Below the pieces are notes generated by a model. It made no database searches. It was not told the DNA's origin and saw nothing but the letters and a program-made list of their open reading frames with translations. Below, piece by piece: positions 7,595 to 14,268 of a stretch of DNA of 15,049 bases. How positions within the stretch are numbered: the stretch's first letter is position 1; each line of letters begins with the position of its first letter. This DNA is from DASRIA01 sp038203635. GTDB taxonomy: Bacteria; Actinomycetota; Thermoleophilia; Solirubrobacterales; JBBDJG01. Location of the stretch: the NCBI GenBank assembly GCA_038203635.1, contig JBBRDT010000080.1, forward strand, positions 1 through 15,049, given 5' to 3'. The translations under genes were made by a program, and so were the position numbers.

Positions 7595-8835
7595 CCCTTG
7601 GTGCCTTCCCTGGCTGGGGCGAGCTCCTCGAGCGCGACGCCGGGATCCGCGAGGCGCCGGTCCTCGACCGCCACACGGCCGCGGATCAACCGCTGGATCG
7701 GGTCGGCGACGTCCCACACGTTCACGTTCATCCCCGCCACGACGTGGTCTCCGGTGAGCCAGAAGGCGATGAACTGCCGGCTCGCGGGATCGCCGCGGAA
7801 CACGACCCGGTCCCAGGTGTGAGCGAATCCCGAGTACTCCATGCCCACGTCGTATTGGTCGGAGAAGAAATATGGGACGCGGTCGTAGGCGTCCATGTGA
7901 CCGAGCATGGCCCGGGCGGCGGCCGGGCCCTGGTTCAATGCATTGGACCAGTGCTCGACCCGGATCCCCTGCCCGTAGAACGGGTGGTGAGCACGGGCCA
8001 CGTCGCCCGCGGCGAACACGCCAGGGCCACTGGTCCGCAGATGGTCGTCGACGAGGATCCCGTCGTTCACCGCTATCCCTGCCTCTGCGGCAAGCCCCGT
8101 GCGCGGCTCCACACCGACTCCGACGACCACGAAGTCGCACTCGAGCTCGCGGCCATCGCTGGTGCGGACGCGTTTGACGGCCTTGTCTCCCTCGAATGCC
8201 GCGACCCCGGTCCCCATCAGCATCTGCACCCCATGGCCGGCGTGGATGTCACGGTAGATGGCGCCTACCTCGAGGCCCAGCACGCGCTCCAGAGGGACCT
8301 CGTTCGGATCGAGAAGAGTGACGTCGAGACCGCGCTGGCGGGCCGAGGCGGCGACCTCGGCGCCGATCCACCCGGCGCCGACCACGACGACCGTGCCGCC
8401 GCTGTCGAGCCGTTCGCGGAGAACGTCGGAGTCCTCGACGCTGCGTAGGTAATGCACCCCGTCAAGCTCGTTACCCGGAATCCGCAGCTGTCGTGGCTCG
8501 GCACCGGTGGTCAGCAGCAGCCGGTCGTAGCGCAGGCGGTCGCCGTCGTCGAGCGTCAGCTCCTTGGATGACGCGTTCAGGTGCACGGCGCTCCGGCCGA
8601 GCCGCAGATCGATGCTGTGCTCGGCGTAGAAGCCCTCGGCATGAACGTGGACCGTCTCGCGGCCGACCTCCCCGCGCAGGTAGTCCTTGGAGAGGGGTGG
8701 CCGCTCGTAGGGGCGTTCGTCCTCGGCGCCGATCAGCACCACGCGCCCGTCGAATCCCTCGGCCCGCAAGGTTTCCGCGGCCTTGGCGCCGGCCAGACTG
8801 GCGCCCACGATGACGAATGTCTGCTCAGCGGTCAT
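7591..8835 (-). CDS. FAD-dependent NAD(P)H ferredoxin-type reductase
   Basis: 414 residues, intact. N-terminal FAD fold VIVGASLAGAKAAETLR (residues 8-24) followed by RPYERPPLSKDYL, which is typical of the ferredoxin/rubredoxin/putidaredoxin reductase family; central NAD(P)H fold VVVVGAGWIGAEVAASARQ near 149-167; FAD-binding GVFAAGDVA near 272; and the family's C-terminal domain with YFFSDQYDVGMEYSG. It transfers electrons from NAD(P)H to a small iron-sulfur or rubredoxin-type carrier. No ferredoxin or oxygenase gene is nearby, so the partner is unknown. The ATG at 8835 lies inside the end of folE (11-nt overlap) with GAGGAG a few bases upstream; the stop overlaps the transaldolase ATG. Cytoplasmic. 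Confidence 0.93.
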   Translation of the reverse strand: MTAEQTFVIVGASLAGAKAAETLRAEGFDGRVVLIGAEDERPYERPPLSKDYLRGEVGRETVHVHAEGFYAEHSIDLRLGRSAVHLNASSKELTLDDGDRLRYDRLLLTTGAEPRQLRIPGNELDGVHYLRSVEDSDVLRERLDSGGTVVVVGAGWIGAEVAASARQRGLDVTLLDPNEVPLERVLGLEVGAIYRDIHAGHGVQMLMGTGVAAFEGDKAVKRVRTSDGRELECDFVVVGVGVEPRTGLAAEAGIAVNDGILVDDHLRTSGPGVFAAGDVARAHHPFYGQGIRVEHWSNALNQGPAAARAMLGHMDAYDRVPYFFSDQYDVGMEYSGFAHTWDRVVFRGDPASRQFIAFWLTGDHVVAGMNVNVWDVADPIQRLIRGRVAVEDRRLADPGVALEELAPAREGTKG

Positions 8836-9454
8836 GGGGTCTCCTCGTGGTCAAGGCCAGGAACTCCTGGCGTGAGCGGGCGTCGTCCCGAACCAGGCCG
8901 TGCAGCGCCGAGGTCACGGTCTTGGCGCCGAACTTCTGCACGCCGCGCAGCGACATGCACATGTGCTCGGCCTCCAGGACCACTCCTACGCCCTTGGGCT
9001 GGAGCTCTTGCTCGAGCCAGCCGGCGATCTGCGTCGTCAAGCGTTCCTGGATCTGGAGGTCGCGGGCGAACAGTTCGACGACGCGACCGAGCTTGCTCAG
9101 GCCGATGATCCGGTCGCGGGGGAGGTATCCGATGTGCGCAACGCCGTGAAAAGGCAGCAAGTGGTGCATGCACAGGGAGTGAAACGGGATCGCCCGCGCG
9201 ACGATCAGCTCGTCATATCCGTCGTTGGGGAAGGTGGTCGTCCGGAACGGCTGCGGCGTGAGCAGCTCGGCATAGCCGTCGGCCATCCGGCGGGGCGTTT
9301 CGCGGAGCGCCTCGGTGTCGACATCGGCGCCGAGTGCCAGCAGCAGATCGCGAGCCGCGCGTTGCAAGCCGGCATGGTCGATCTCGCGGTGGGGATCGCG
9401 GCTCGCGGCTGGTGCCGCCGCGCGGCCCGCGACCCGAAGTTGTGCTGGGGTCAT
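8825..9454 (-). CDS. folE: GTP cyclohydrolase I
   Basis: 209 residues, intact. The enzyme converts GTP to 7,8-dihydroneopterin triphosphate, the first step to tetrahydrofolate and related pterins. Zinc and active-site motifs are all present: HSLCMHHLLPFHG near 102-114 (Cys and His ligands), GLSKLGRVVELFARDLQIQERL near 128-149, and the second zinc cysteine in EAEHMCMSLRGVQ near 172-184. The N-terminal 25 residues are variable, as usual. ATG 9454 overlaps the uspA stop (ATGA), so it can be translated by coupling. It also has its own candidate promoter inside the end of uspA (9461-9490), placed so that transcription would begin almost at the ATG. No other folate genes are in the window. Confidence 0.95.
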   Translation of the reverse strand: MTPAQLRVAGRAAAPAASRDPHREIDHAGLQRAARDLLLALGADVDTEALRETPRRMADGYAELLTPQPFRTTTFPNDGYDELIVARAIPFHSLCMHHLLPFHGVAHIGYLPRDRIIGLSKLGRVVELFARDLQIQERLTTQIAGWLEQELQPKGVGVVLEAEHMCMSLRGVQKFGAKTVTSALHGLVRDDARSRQEFLALTTRRPHDR

Positions 9455-9984
9455 GTTGTGCTTAGCGTCGCCGCCAGCGGATCTCTTACCGATCGGGGCT
9501 GCTCCGCCCCGACCTCGTCGCCGTGCCGATGGATGACCAGCGTGGGCCGGCCGGCATGATGGACGACGGCGCTGGAGACGCTCCCCAGCAGCATCGAGCG
9601 GAGGCCGGTGAGCCCGCGCGAGCCCATCACGATCACCGCGGCGCGGCGGGTATCGGCGATCTCGATGATCGTCCTCCAGACGGGCCCGATGGCCTTCGCA
9701 GCCACCGGCTCGGCCCGCAAGCCCGCCTCTCGGGCGATGCGGACGCCCTCGTCGGCGATCCTGCCGCCGTCCTCGGCGACCGCGCGATCGAGTTCGGCGA
9801 AGTTGACCATGCCGGCGGTGGCGCCCGCCCAGGCAAAGCTGCCCAAGTCAGCGGTGAGCTGCCACACCGTCAGGACCAACGCGCGTTCCCCGCGGAAAAG
9901 GCTCCCCGCGTGTTCGATGGCGTGCTTGGCATCCGCGGAGCCGTCGTAGCAGAGGATCAGTGGGCCGGCAGGGGGCGTTGCCAT
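9451..9984 (-). CDS. universal stress protein (UspA family)
   Basis: 177 residues, single Usp domain. It begins with the usual strand LILCYDGSADAKHAIEHAG near residue 9 and ends with the ATP-binding signature VMGSRGLTGLRSMLLGSVSSAVVHHA (G-2x-G-9x-G-S) near 119-144, followed by PTLVIHR. Such ATP-binding proteins accumulate under starvation, oxidative or energy stress. The ATG at 9984 has AGGAG five bases upstream. It is the first gene of the minus-strand operon that continues into folE, the reductase, tal and alkA. A two-block promoter motif lies at 10046-10076. The C-terminal tail after IHRHGDE is polar and its DNA doubles as the candidate folE promoter. Function beyond the family is unknown. 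Confidence 0.93.
   Translation of the reverse strand: MATPPAGPLILCYDGSADAKHAIEHAGSLFRGERALVLTVWQLTADLGSFAWAGATAGMVNFAELDRAVAEDGGRIADEGVRIAREAGLRAEPVAAKAIGPVWRTIIEIADTRRAAVIVMGSRGLTGLRSMLLGSVSSAVVHHAGRPTLVIHRHGDEVGAEQPRSVRDPLAATLSTT
9461..9490 (-). promoter_or_regulatory. putative internal promoter of folE (leaderless)
   Basis: On the minus strand GGTAAGAG (from 9490), 17 nt after GGTAAG, then CGCTAAGCA (from 9467). It sits within the 3' coding end of uspA. If block 2 is a -10 element, transcription would start about 7 nt downstream, at or next to the folE ATG at 9454, giving a leaderless mRNA. A short inverted repeat TCGGGGC/GCCCCGA lies just upstream at about 9492-9511. Confidence 0.45.
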
Positions 9985-10045
9985 GGAGTCTCCTAACGTT
10001 GCTTTTGGAATGTGAGGGACGTCTGTCAGCAGGCCTCACCACTCT

Positions 10046-10076
10046 GCTTTGCGTCGCCTGGACGCCTGTTCTTACC
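10046..10076 (-). promoter_or_regulatory. putative alternative-sigma promoter of uspA operon
   Basis: Minus strand: GGTAAGAAC (from 10076; preceded by one more G), 17 nt after GGTAAG, then CGCAAAGCA (from 10053). The flanking GGCGA before block 2 is shared with the folE and DUF2180 copies. Transcription would begin near 10040, leaving a leader of about 56 nt that ends in AGGAG. It points away from a matching copy for osmC at 10124. Confidence 0.55.
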
Positions 10077-10123
10077 CGTGCCTTGCCATGCGGACGCAAT
10101 CACCTGTGGGGCGGCTCGCGTGC

Positions 10124-10155
10124 GGTAAGAAGCCTCGTGTTCCGACTCGCTAACA
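10124..10155 (+). promoter_or_regulatory. putative alternative-sigma promoter of osmC operon
   Basis: Plus strand: GGTAAGAAG at 10124, 18 nt after GGTAAG, then CGCTAACA at 10148. Expected start near 10160, leader of about 32 nt with GAGGAG before the osmC ATG at 10192. The 47 nt between this and the divergent uspA copy contain no recognised operator. Confidence 0.55.
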
Positions 10156-10191
10156 GGACATGAACACCACGAACTGCGAGGAGACAGCGCC

Positions 10192-10671
10192 ATGAACGAC
10201 CTGCGTTTCGATGTTGAGTTGAGATGGTCGGAGACGGGAGGAAAGGGTGTGGGAGAGATCCAGACCGATGACCTTGATCTCGAGCTCTCCGGGCCGAAAT
10301 CGATGGGTGGCCGCGGCGTGGGCACCAACCCCGAGGAGTTGCTGGTCTGCGCCGTGTCCTCCTGCTACACGGCGACGCTCTTCGGGGTGCTGCGTCGCGC
10401 CAAGCTTCCGGTGGACTCGCTGGCAGTCGGCGCGAGCGGCACCGTGACAGGTTTTCCCGGTCATGCGCGGTTTGCGCGCATCGTGGTCAGCCCCACGATC
10501 CTGGGCGGCAACGTGGAGCGTCGGGAGGAGTACGAAACGGCGGCGGGCATCGCTCATGATCGCTGCTTCATCGGCCACGCGCTCGCACCCGACGTCGCCT
10601 ACGAGGTCGGGTCCGTAGCAGTGCACGAAAACGCCGTGCTCGAGCTGGCGCCCGCTTGGCGCGCGGCATGA
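10192..10671 (+). CDS. OsmC/Ohr family peroxidase-like protein
   Basis: 159 residues of the OsmC family, whose members reduce organic hydroperoxides through a pair of reactive cysteines. The first cysteine region reads LLVCAVSSCYTATLFGVLRR (about 51-70) with the family's helix; the second is GIAHDRCFIGHAL near 123-135. The N-terminal LELSGPKSMGGRGVGTNPEELL corresponds to the substrate-loop region. Length is slightly above the usual 140. The canonical second motif is HxxCP; here the residue after Cys is Phe, so peroxidase activity is likely but not certain. ATG 10192 has GAGGAG about 9 nt upstream. Its stop overlaps the start of the PrpD-like gene (ATGA), making it the first gene of a four-gene coupled operon under a two-block promoter motif. 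Confidence 0.9.
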   Translation: MNDLRFDVELRWSETGGKGVGEIQTDDLDLELSGPKSMGGRGVGTNPEELLVCAVSSCYTATLFGVLRRAKLPVDSLAVGASGTVTGFPGHARFARIVVSPTILGGNVERREEYETAAGIAHDRCFIGHALAPDVAYEVGSVAVHENAVLELAPAWRAA

Positions 10672-12131
10672 GCTTGCTCAGCGTGGCCGCGGGTGGAAAC
10701 GAGGCCGTCGCCGGAAGCGAGCGGCCGCCGACGCAGGTCGAGGAGCTCGCGCGGTTCGCCTGCCGCTCGCGCTGGGAGGACATCTCCGAGCCGGCGCGCG
10801 CTCAACTCAAGCTACGGGTGCTCGACTCGCTCGGTGTGGCGATCGGGGCGCTCGAGGGCGAACCGGTGGCGATGGTCCGCGAACAACTACGGGAGTTCGG
10901 GGGGTTGCCCCTGGCGTCGCTGATCGGAGGCGGCCAGACCGCGCCCGATCGTGCCGCGCTTTACAACGGCGCGCTCGTGCGCTACCTGGACTTCAACGAT
11001 TCCTACCTCGCACCGGGCGAGACCTGCCATCCCAGCGACAACCTCGCGCCGGTGCTTGCCGCGGCTGAGTACGCGCACGCCGACGGCCGCACGCTGCTGA
11101 CCGCGCTCGCGGTCGCATACCAGGTCCAGAACCGCCTCTCCGAGGTGGCGCCCGTGCGCGCGCGCGGGTTCGACCACACCACCCAGGGCGCGTACGCGGT
11201 CGCCGCCGGCGTCGCGCGGGCGCTCGGCCTGGATGAGCAGCGCACCGCCAACGCGATCGCGATCGCCGGCACGTCGCTGAACGCGCTGCGCGTGACCCGC
11301 ACGGGCGAGCTGTCGCACTGGAAGGGGCTGGCGTATCCTGCGACCGCGTTCGGGGCGACGCACGCCGCGTTCCTCGCGATGCGCGGCATCACCGGCCCGC
11401 GCGAGGTGTTCGAGGGCAACAAGGGCTTCATCGAGGCGATCGCCGGCCCGTTCGAGATCCACTGGTCGCGCGAAGACCTCGAGTCGGTCCGGCGCACGAT
11501 CCTGAAGAGGTTCAACGCCGAGATCCACTCGCAGTCCGCGATCGAGGCGCTGCTCGAGCTGCGCTCCGAGCATCACGTGACCGCTGCCGAGGTGGAGCGG
11601 ATCGAGCTCGACACCTTCCAGGTCGCCTTCGACATCATCGGCGGCGGCGAGGAGGGCGACAAGCACCGGGTGCGCTCCAAGGAGGAGGCCGACCACTCGC
11701 TGCCGTATCTGCTCGCGGTCGCGCTCATCGACGGCCAGGTGCTGCCCGAGCAGTATCTGCCCGAGCGGATCGTCGCCGACGACGTGCAGGCGCTGTTGCG
11801 TCGCGTCGAGGTCCGACCGGACCCAAACTTCTCGCAGCGGTTTCCGGAGGAGCACAGCGCTCGCGTGACGCTGCGCCTGCGCGACGGGCGGACACTCGAG
11901 CGCGAGCAGCACGACTATGAGGGCTTTCACACCCGGCCGATGGGCTGGGACGCCGTGGCGGCGAAGTTCGACCGGCTCGCCGCCGGCCATGTCGAGCCCG
12001 CGCTGCCAGTGCAGATCCGGGGCGTTGTTGCCGACCTGGACCATCTCCAGGTCCACGACCTGACGCGCCTGCTCGCCACTCCTGCGACCACCGATCGACC
12101 AAGCCCGAGAGAAGAAGGAGAGACACGATGA
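10668..12131 (+). CDS. MmgE/PrpD family protein
   Basis: 487 residues, typical for the MmgE/PrpD fold, which includes 2-methylcitrate dehydratase, cis-aconitate decarboxylase and iminodisuccinate epimerase. Visible family features are DSLGVAIGALEGE near 49, LVRYLDFNDSYLAPGETCHPSDNL (about 104-127), GFDHTTQGAYAVAAGVARALGL (about 165-186), LSHWKGLAYPATAFGATHAAF and FEGNKGFIEAIAGPF, with a helical C-terminal half. I chose ATG 10668 because it overlaps the osmC stop (ATGA); a TTG 12 nt upstream is less likely. The stop overlaps the next ATG. No citrate synthase or methylisocitrate lyase is nearby, so a methylcitrate-cycle role is not supported; with the ComA-like neighbour it probably serves another carboxylic acid. 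The exact reaction is unknown. Confidence 0.9.
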   Translation: MSLLSVAAGGNEAVAGSERPPTQVEELARFACRSRWEDISEPARAQLKLRVLDSLGVAIGALEGEPVAMVREQLREFGGLPLASLIGGGQTAPDRAALYNGALVRYLDFNDSYLAPGETCHPSDNLAPVLAAAEYAHADGRTLLTALAVAYQVQNRLSEVAPVRARGFDHTTQGAYAVAAGVARALGLDEQRTANAIAIAGTSLNALRVTRTGELSHWKGLAYPATAFGATHAAFLAMRGITGPREVFEGNKGFIEAIAGPFEIHWSREDLESVRRTILKRFNAEIHSQSAIEALLELRSEHHVTAAEVERIELDTFQVAFDIIGGGEEGDKHRVRSKEEADHSLPYLLAVALIDGQVLPEQYLPERIVADDVQALLRRVEVRPDPNFSQRFPEEHSARVTLRLRDGRTLEREQHDYEGFHTRPMGWDAVAAKFDRLAAGHVEPALPVQIRGVVADLDHLQVHDLTRLLATPATTDRPSPREEGETR

Positions 12132-12985
12132 CACCCGAAACGCTGACTCCGACCGACGCGCCTGCGTTCTCGTTCCTGCGCGCCAGCCACCGCCCGCCCA
12201 AGCCGCGCACGCGCGGCGTGACCGAGATCCGCGGCCCGTACTACTCGGTGATGGGAGCGCGCTACCTACACGACGTGCTCGACACGATGGGCGAGCACGT
12301 CGACGCGCTCAAGTTCGCCGGCGGCTCGTTCACGCTGATGCCCGAGCCCGCGCTGCGCGAGATCATCGAGATCGCGCACGAGCACGACGTGCTCGTGTCG
12401 ACCGGCGGGTTCATCGAGCACGTCCTCACCCAGGGGCCCGACGCCACGAACCGCTACATAGAGGAGGTAGCGCGCCTCGGCTTCGACATCCTCGAGATCT
12501 CCGCCGGCTTCATCAGCATCCCGACCGACGACATCCTGCGCTTGGTGGAGCGAGTCCAGCGCGCAGGCCTCAAGGCGAAGCCCGAGGTCGGGTTCCAGGT
12601 CGGCGCCGGCGGTGCCACGACGCCGGAGGAGCTCGCGCAGGAAGGCACCCGCGACGTCGGCTTCGCGATCGACCTGGCGCGCCGCTGCCTGGACGCCGGT
12701 GCGTACATGATCATGATCGAGTCCGAGGGCATCACCGAGGAGGTCACGACCTGGCGCACGGACGTGGTCGCGGCGATCGCGCGTGACCTCGGCCTGGAGA
12801 AGGTGATGTTCGAGGCCGCCGACCCCGAGGTCTTCGGCTGGTACGTCAAGAACTATGGGCCCGAGGTCAACCTCTTCGTCGACCACAGCCAGATCGTCCA
12901 GCTCGAGTGCCTGCGGCGGGGCATCTGGGGCACGAAGAGCCTCTGGGGACGCGTCGTCACGTACCCGGGGAGTGAGCGGCGATGA
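12128..12985 (+). CDS. ComA/HSA32-like phosphosulfolactate synthase family protein
   Basis: 285 residues, a TIM-barrel protein of the ComA family (PF02679 type). The archaeal member adds sulfite to phosphoenolpyruvate in coenzyme M synthesis; plant HSA32 is a heat-stress protein of unknown reaction. Matching patches: DALKFAGGSFTLMPE near 58-72, VLVSTGGFIEHVL near 89-101, LGFDILEISAGFISIP near 117-132, KPEVGFQVGAGG near 151-162, AGAYMIMIESEGI near 191-203, then FEAADPEVFGWYVKNYGP and the conserved ending VDHSQIVQLECLRRGIWGTKSLWGRV. ATG 12128 overlaps the PrpD stop, with AAGGAG upstream. No other coenzyme M genes are present, so true phosphosulfolactate synthesis is doubtful; a related C-C or C-S addition on a product of the PrpD-like enzyme is an inference. 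Confidence 0.87.
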   Translation: MTPETLTPTDAPAFSFLRASHRPPKPRTRGVTEIRGPYYSVMGARYLHDVLDTMGEHVDALKFAGGSFTLMPEPALREIIEIAHEHDVLVSTGGFIEHVLTQGPDATNRYIEEVARLGFDILEISAGFISIPTDDILRLVERVQRAGLKAKPEVGFQVGAGGATTPEELAQEGTRDVGFAIDLARRCLDAGAYMIMIESEGITEEVTTWRTDVVAAIARDLGLEKVMFEAADPEVFGWYVKNYGPEVNLFVDHSQIVQLECLRRGIWGTKSLWGRVVTYPGSERR

Positions 12986-13356
12986 CCATCGCCGTGCATG
13001 TCAAGCGGGTCTACGACGCGGCCGAGCCCGGCGACGGCTACCGCGTGCTGATCGACCACATATGGCCACGCGGAGTCTCCCGCGAGCGCGCCCGCCTCGA
13101 CGAGTGGGCACGCGAGCTGGCGCCCAGCGACGAGCTGCGCAAATGGTTCGACCACGTTCCCGAGCGCTTCAAGGAGTTTCGCTCTCGCTATCGCGGCGAG
13201 TTGAAGGACCAGCGTGAGCGGGTCGAGGACCTGCGCCGCCGCGCGCGGAAGGTCCCGGTGACGATCGTCTACGCGGCCCGCGATCGCGAGCACAACAACG
13301 CCGTCGTGCTCGCCGAGCTGGTGGGTGAAGCACGTTCGTACCGTCCCAGCCGATGA
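12982..13356 (+). CDS. DUF488 family protein, short YeaO-like form
   Basis: 124 residues. It begins MTIAVHVKRVYD and shows the hallmark of the YeaO-type family: DGYRVLIDHIWPRGVSRERA (about 18-37), the ELAPSDELRKWFDHVPERFKEFRSRYRGEL block (about 46-75) and VTIVYAARDREHNNAVVLAEL at the end. A small soluble protein; no member has a well-defined activity. The ATG overlaps the stop of the ComA-like gene (ATGA), so it is the last cistron of the osmC operon. It ends 35 nt before the stop of a convergent ORF and no hairpin separates them. Confidence 0.9.
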   Translation: MTIAVHVKRVYDAAEPGDGYRVLIDHIWPRGVSRERARLDEWARELAPSDELRKWFDHVPERFKEFRSRYRGELKDQRERVEDLRRRARKVPVTIVYAARDREHNNAVVLAELVGEARSYRPSR

Positions 13357-13391
13357 GCTTCGAGGAACGTGTCGGGTGCTCCGCCAGATAC

Positions 13392-13698
13392 TCAGCGGAA
13401 CGATGGCTCGCTGATCTCATAGAGGTCGTCGCCAAGCCGTCGGATCCTGCCGCTCGAAAACGGCTTGAGCGAGCGCTCCACTGAAGCCAGAATCGGACCA
13501 GTGAGCCGCTCCACAGGCCTCCGCGAGTCGTGCACGAGTCAGCACTCCATATCCGCGAAGGGCGCTCACGACAGCTTCGACCTCCGCCTCCTGTCGGCTG
13601 TGAGGCCACGGCGACAATGCATCGGCTAGCTTCGTCTCACCATCGCTCGGCGCGGCAAACTGCCGCGGCATGCGGCTGACAGACTCGCGGCCCAACAC
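13392..13698 (-). pseudogene. short winged-helix-like hypothetical protein, frameshifted
   Basis: The region EVEAVVSALRGYGVLTRARL, AEACGAAHWSDSGFSGALAQAVFER followed after a frame change by RIRRLGDDLYEISEP reads like one compact winged-helix domain of about 100 residues. The frame change is near 13446-13452; dropping one base joins FER to RIRRLGDD and moves the stop from 13417 to 13392-13394. Starts are GTG 13698 or ATG 13671; neither has a good ribosome site. Codon third positions are G/C-rich, supporting coding. It may be a small DNA-binding protein; I do not recognise a named family. It is convergent with the osmC operon. Confidence 0.5.
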
Positions 13699-13987
13699 GT
13701 TCGCTTACGGAGCCTGGCTGGTCGTGTTTCTCATCCCGCTGATCGTCTGGACCTGCAGAAAGATCCATGCCCACTATCAGCAAGCTCACGATGACAACAC
13801 TCGCTCCTTGCCCTCAGGCGAAATGCGCCCGACCGCAGATGCCCGCATCAGCGCGCCACGCAGCTCGTCGTCGTGCTCGGGTAGATCGGTTCCGTCCAAT
13901 GCGGCACCTGCCGGTAGGGGGTGCTCGGCCCGGCCGCTGCGGATCTGCACAAAACGCCCTCGTCGAGCGCCGGGCTCAGCCTCATAG
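13670..13987 (+). CDS. possible small single-pass membrane protein
   Basis: The first 40 residues contain one good membrane segment, YGAWLVVFLIPLIVWTCRKI, followed by a positively charged stretch, and fill a gap of about 90 nt between two minus-strand genes. After about 13790 the frame runs antisense through the gene at 13786-14172 and looks random, so the true product, if any, is short or truncated. There is no clear ribosome site. Low confidence. Confidence 0.25.
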   Translation: MRLTDSRPNTFAYGAWLVVFLIPLIVWTCRKIHAHYQQAHDDNTRSLPSGEMRPTADARISAPRSSSSCSGRSVPSNAAPAGRGCSARPLRICTKRPRRAPGSAS

Positions 13988-14172
13988 GACAGTTGAGGGT
14001 CCACCGGCAGCGCCCGCTCCCACGAGGCGCGGTCCTGCACCGAGCCCTGCCACTGACGACCCACCGCCCGCAGGCCGGACAGCTCCCGATCGGCTAGCTG
14101 CGCCGCTTCCCGGCCGCCGTCGCGCCCGTGCTCATCCCGGCCCGTCCCGGTCTGTGAGGCGCTCACACGCAC
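13786..14172 (-). CDS. hypothetical protein
   Basis: 128 residues, or 126 if the in-frame GTG at 14166 is used. Third codon positions are strongly G/C, which favours this strand over the overlapping plus-strand frame. The N-terminal 55 residues are charged and helical (GREAAQLADRELSGLRAVGRQW); the second half has RFVQIRSGRAEHPLP and a polar C terminus. There is no signal peptide, membrane segment or cysteine. I do not recognise a family. Divergent from the cupin gene, with about 100 nt between them. No strong ribosome site precedes either GTG. Confidence 0.6.
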   Translation of the reverse strand: MRVSASQTGTGRDEHGRDGGREAAQLADRELSGLRAVGRQWQGSVQDRASWERALPVDPQLSYEAEPGARRGRFVQIRSGRAEHPLPAGAALDGTDLPEHDDELRGALMRASAVGRISPEGKERVLSS

Positions 14173-14211
14173 ATCGTCTCAACCGACGAACACCCCGTTC
14201 GAGACGCCACC

Positions 14212-14242
14212 GGTTAGCCTCCTCGACCGACAGTGCTGACAG
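14212..14242 (+). promoter_or_regulatory. weak variant of the two-block promoter motif, upstream of cupin
   Basis: GGTTAG at 14212, 16 nt, then TGCTGACAG at 14234. Compared with GGTAAG-N17/18-CGCTAACA it differs at one position in the first block and two in the second, and the spacer is one base shorter. Its position, about 22-27 nt before the cupin GTG start, suits a promoter, but the match is loose. Confidence 0.25.
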
Positions 14243-14268
14243 TGCGACCTGGACGACAAGGAGACAGG

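Noticed and set aside
10040..10130. SigB/SigF-type reading of GGGTAAG as a -10 element
   Set aside because: No GTTT-like -35 is found 14-17 nt upstream of any copy, whereas a conserved second block is found downstream.
10887..12134. 415-codon open frame antisense to the PrpD-like gene
   Set aside because: A mirror of GC-rich codons on the other strand; no domain, low-complexity Arg/Leu/Asp content, while the plus strand has full family motifs.
10668..12985. Methylcitrate cycle or coenzyme M synthesis operon
   Set aside because: Neither methylcitrate synthase, methylisocitrate lyase nor other ComA-pathway genes are present.
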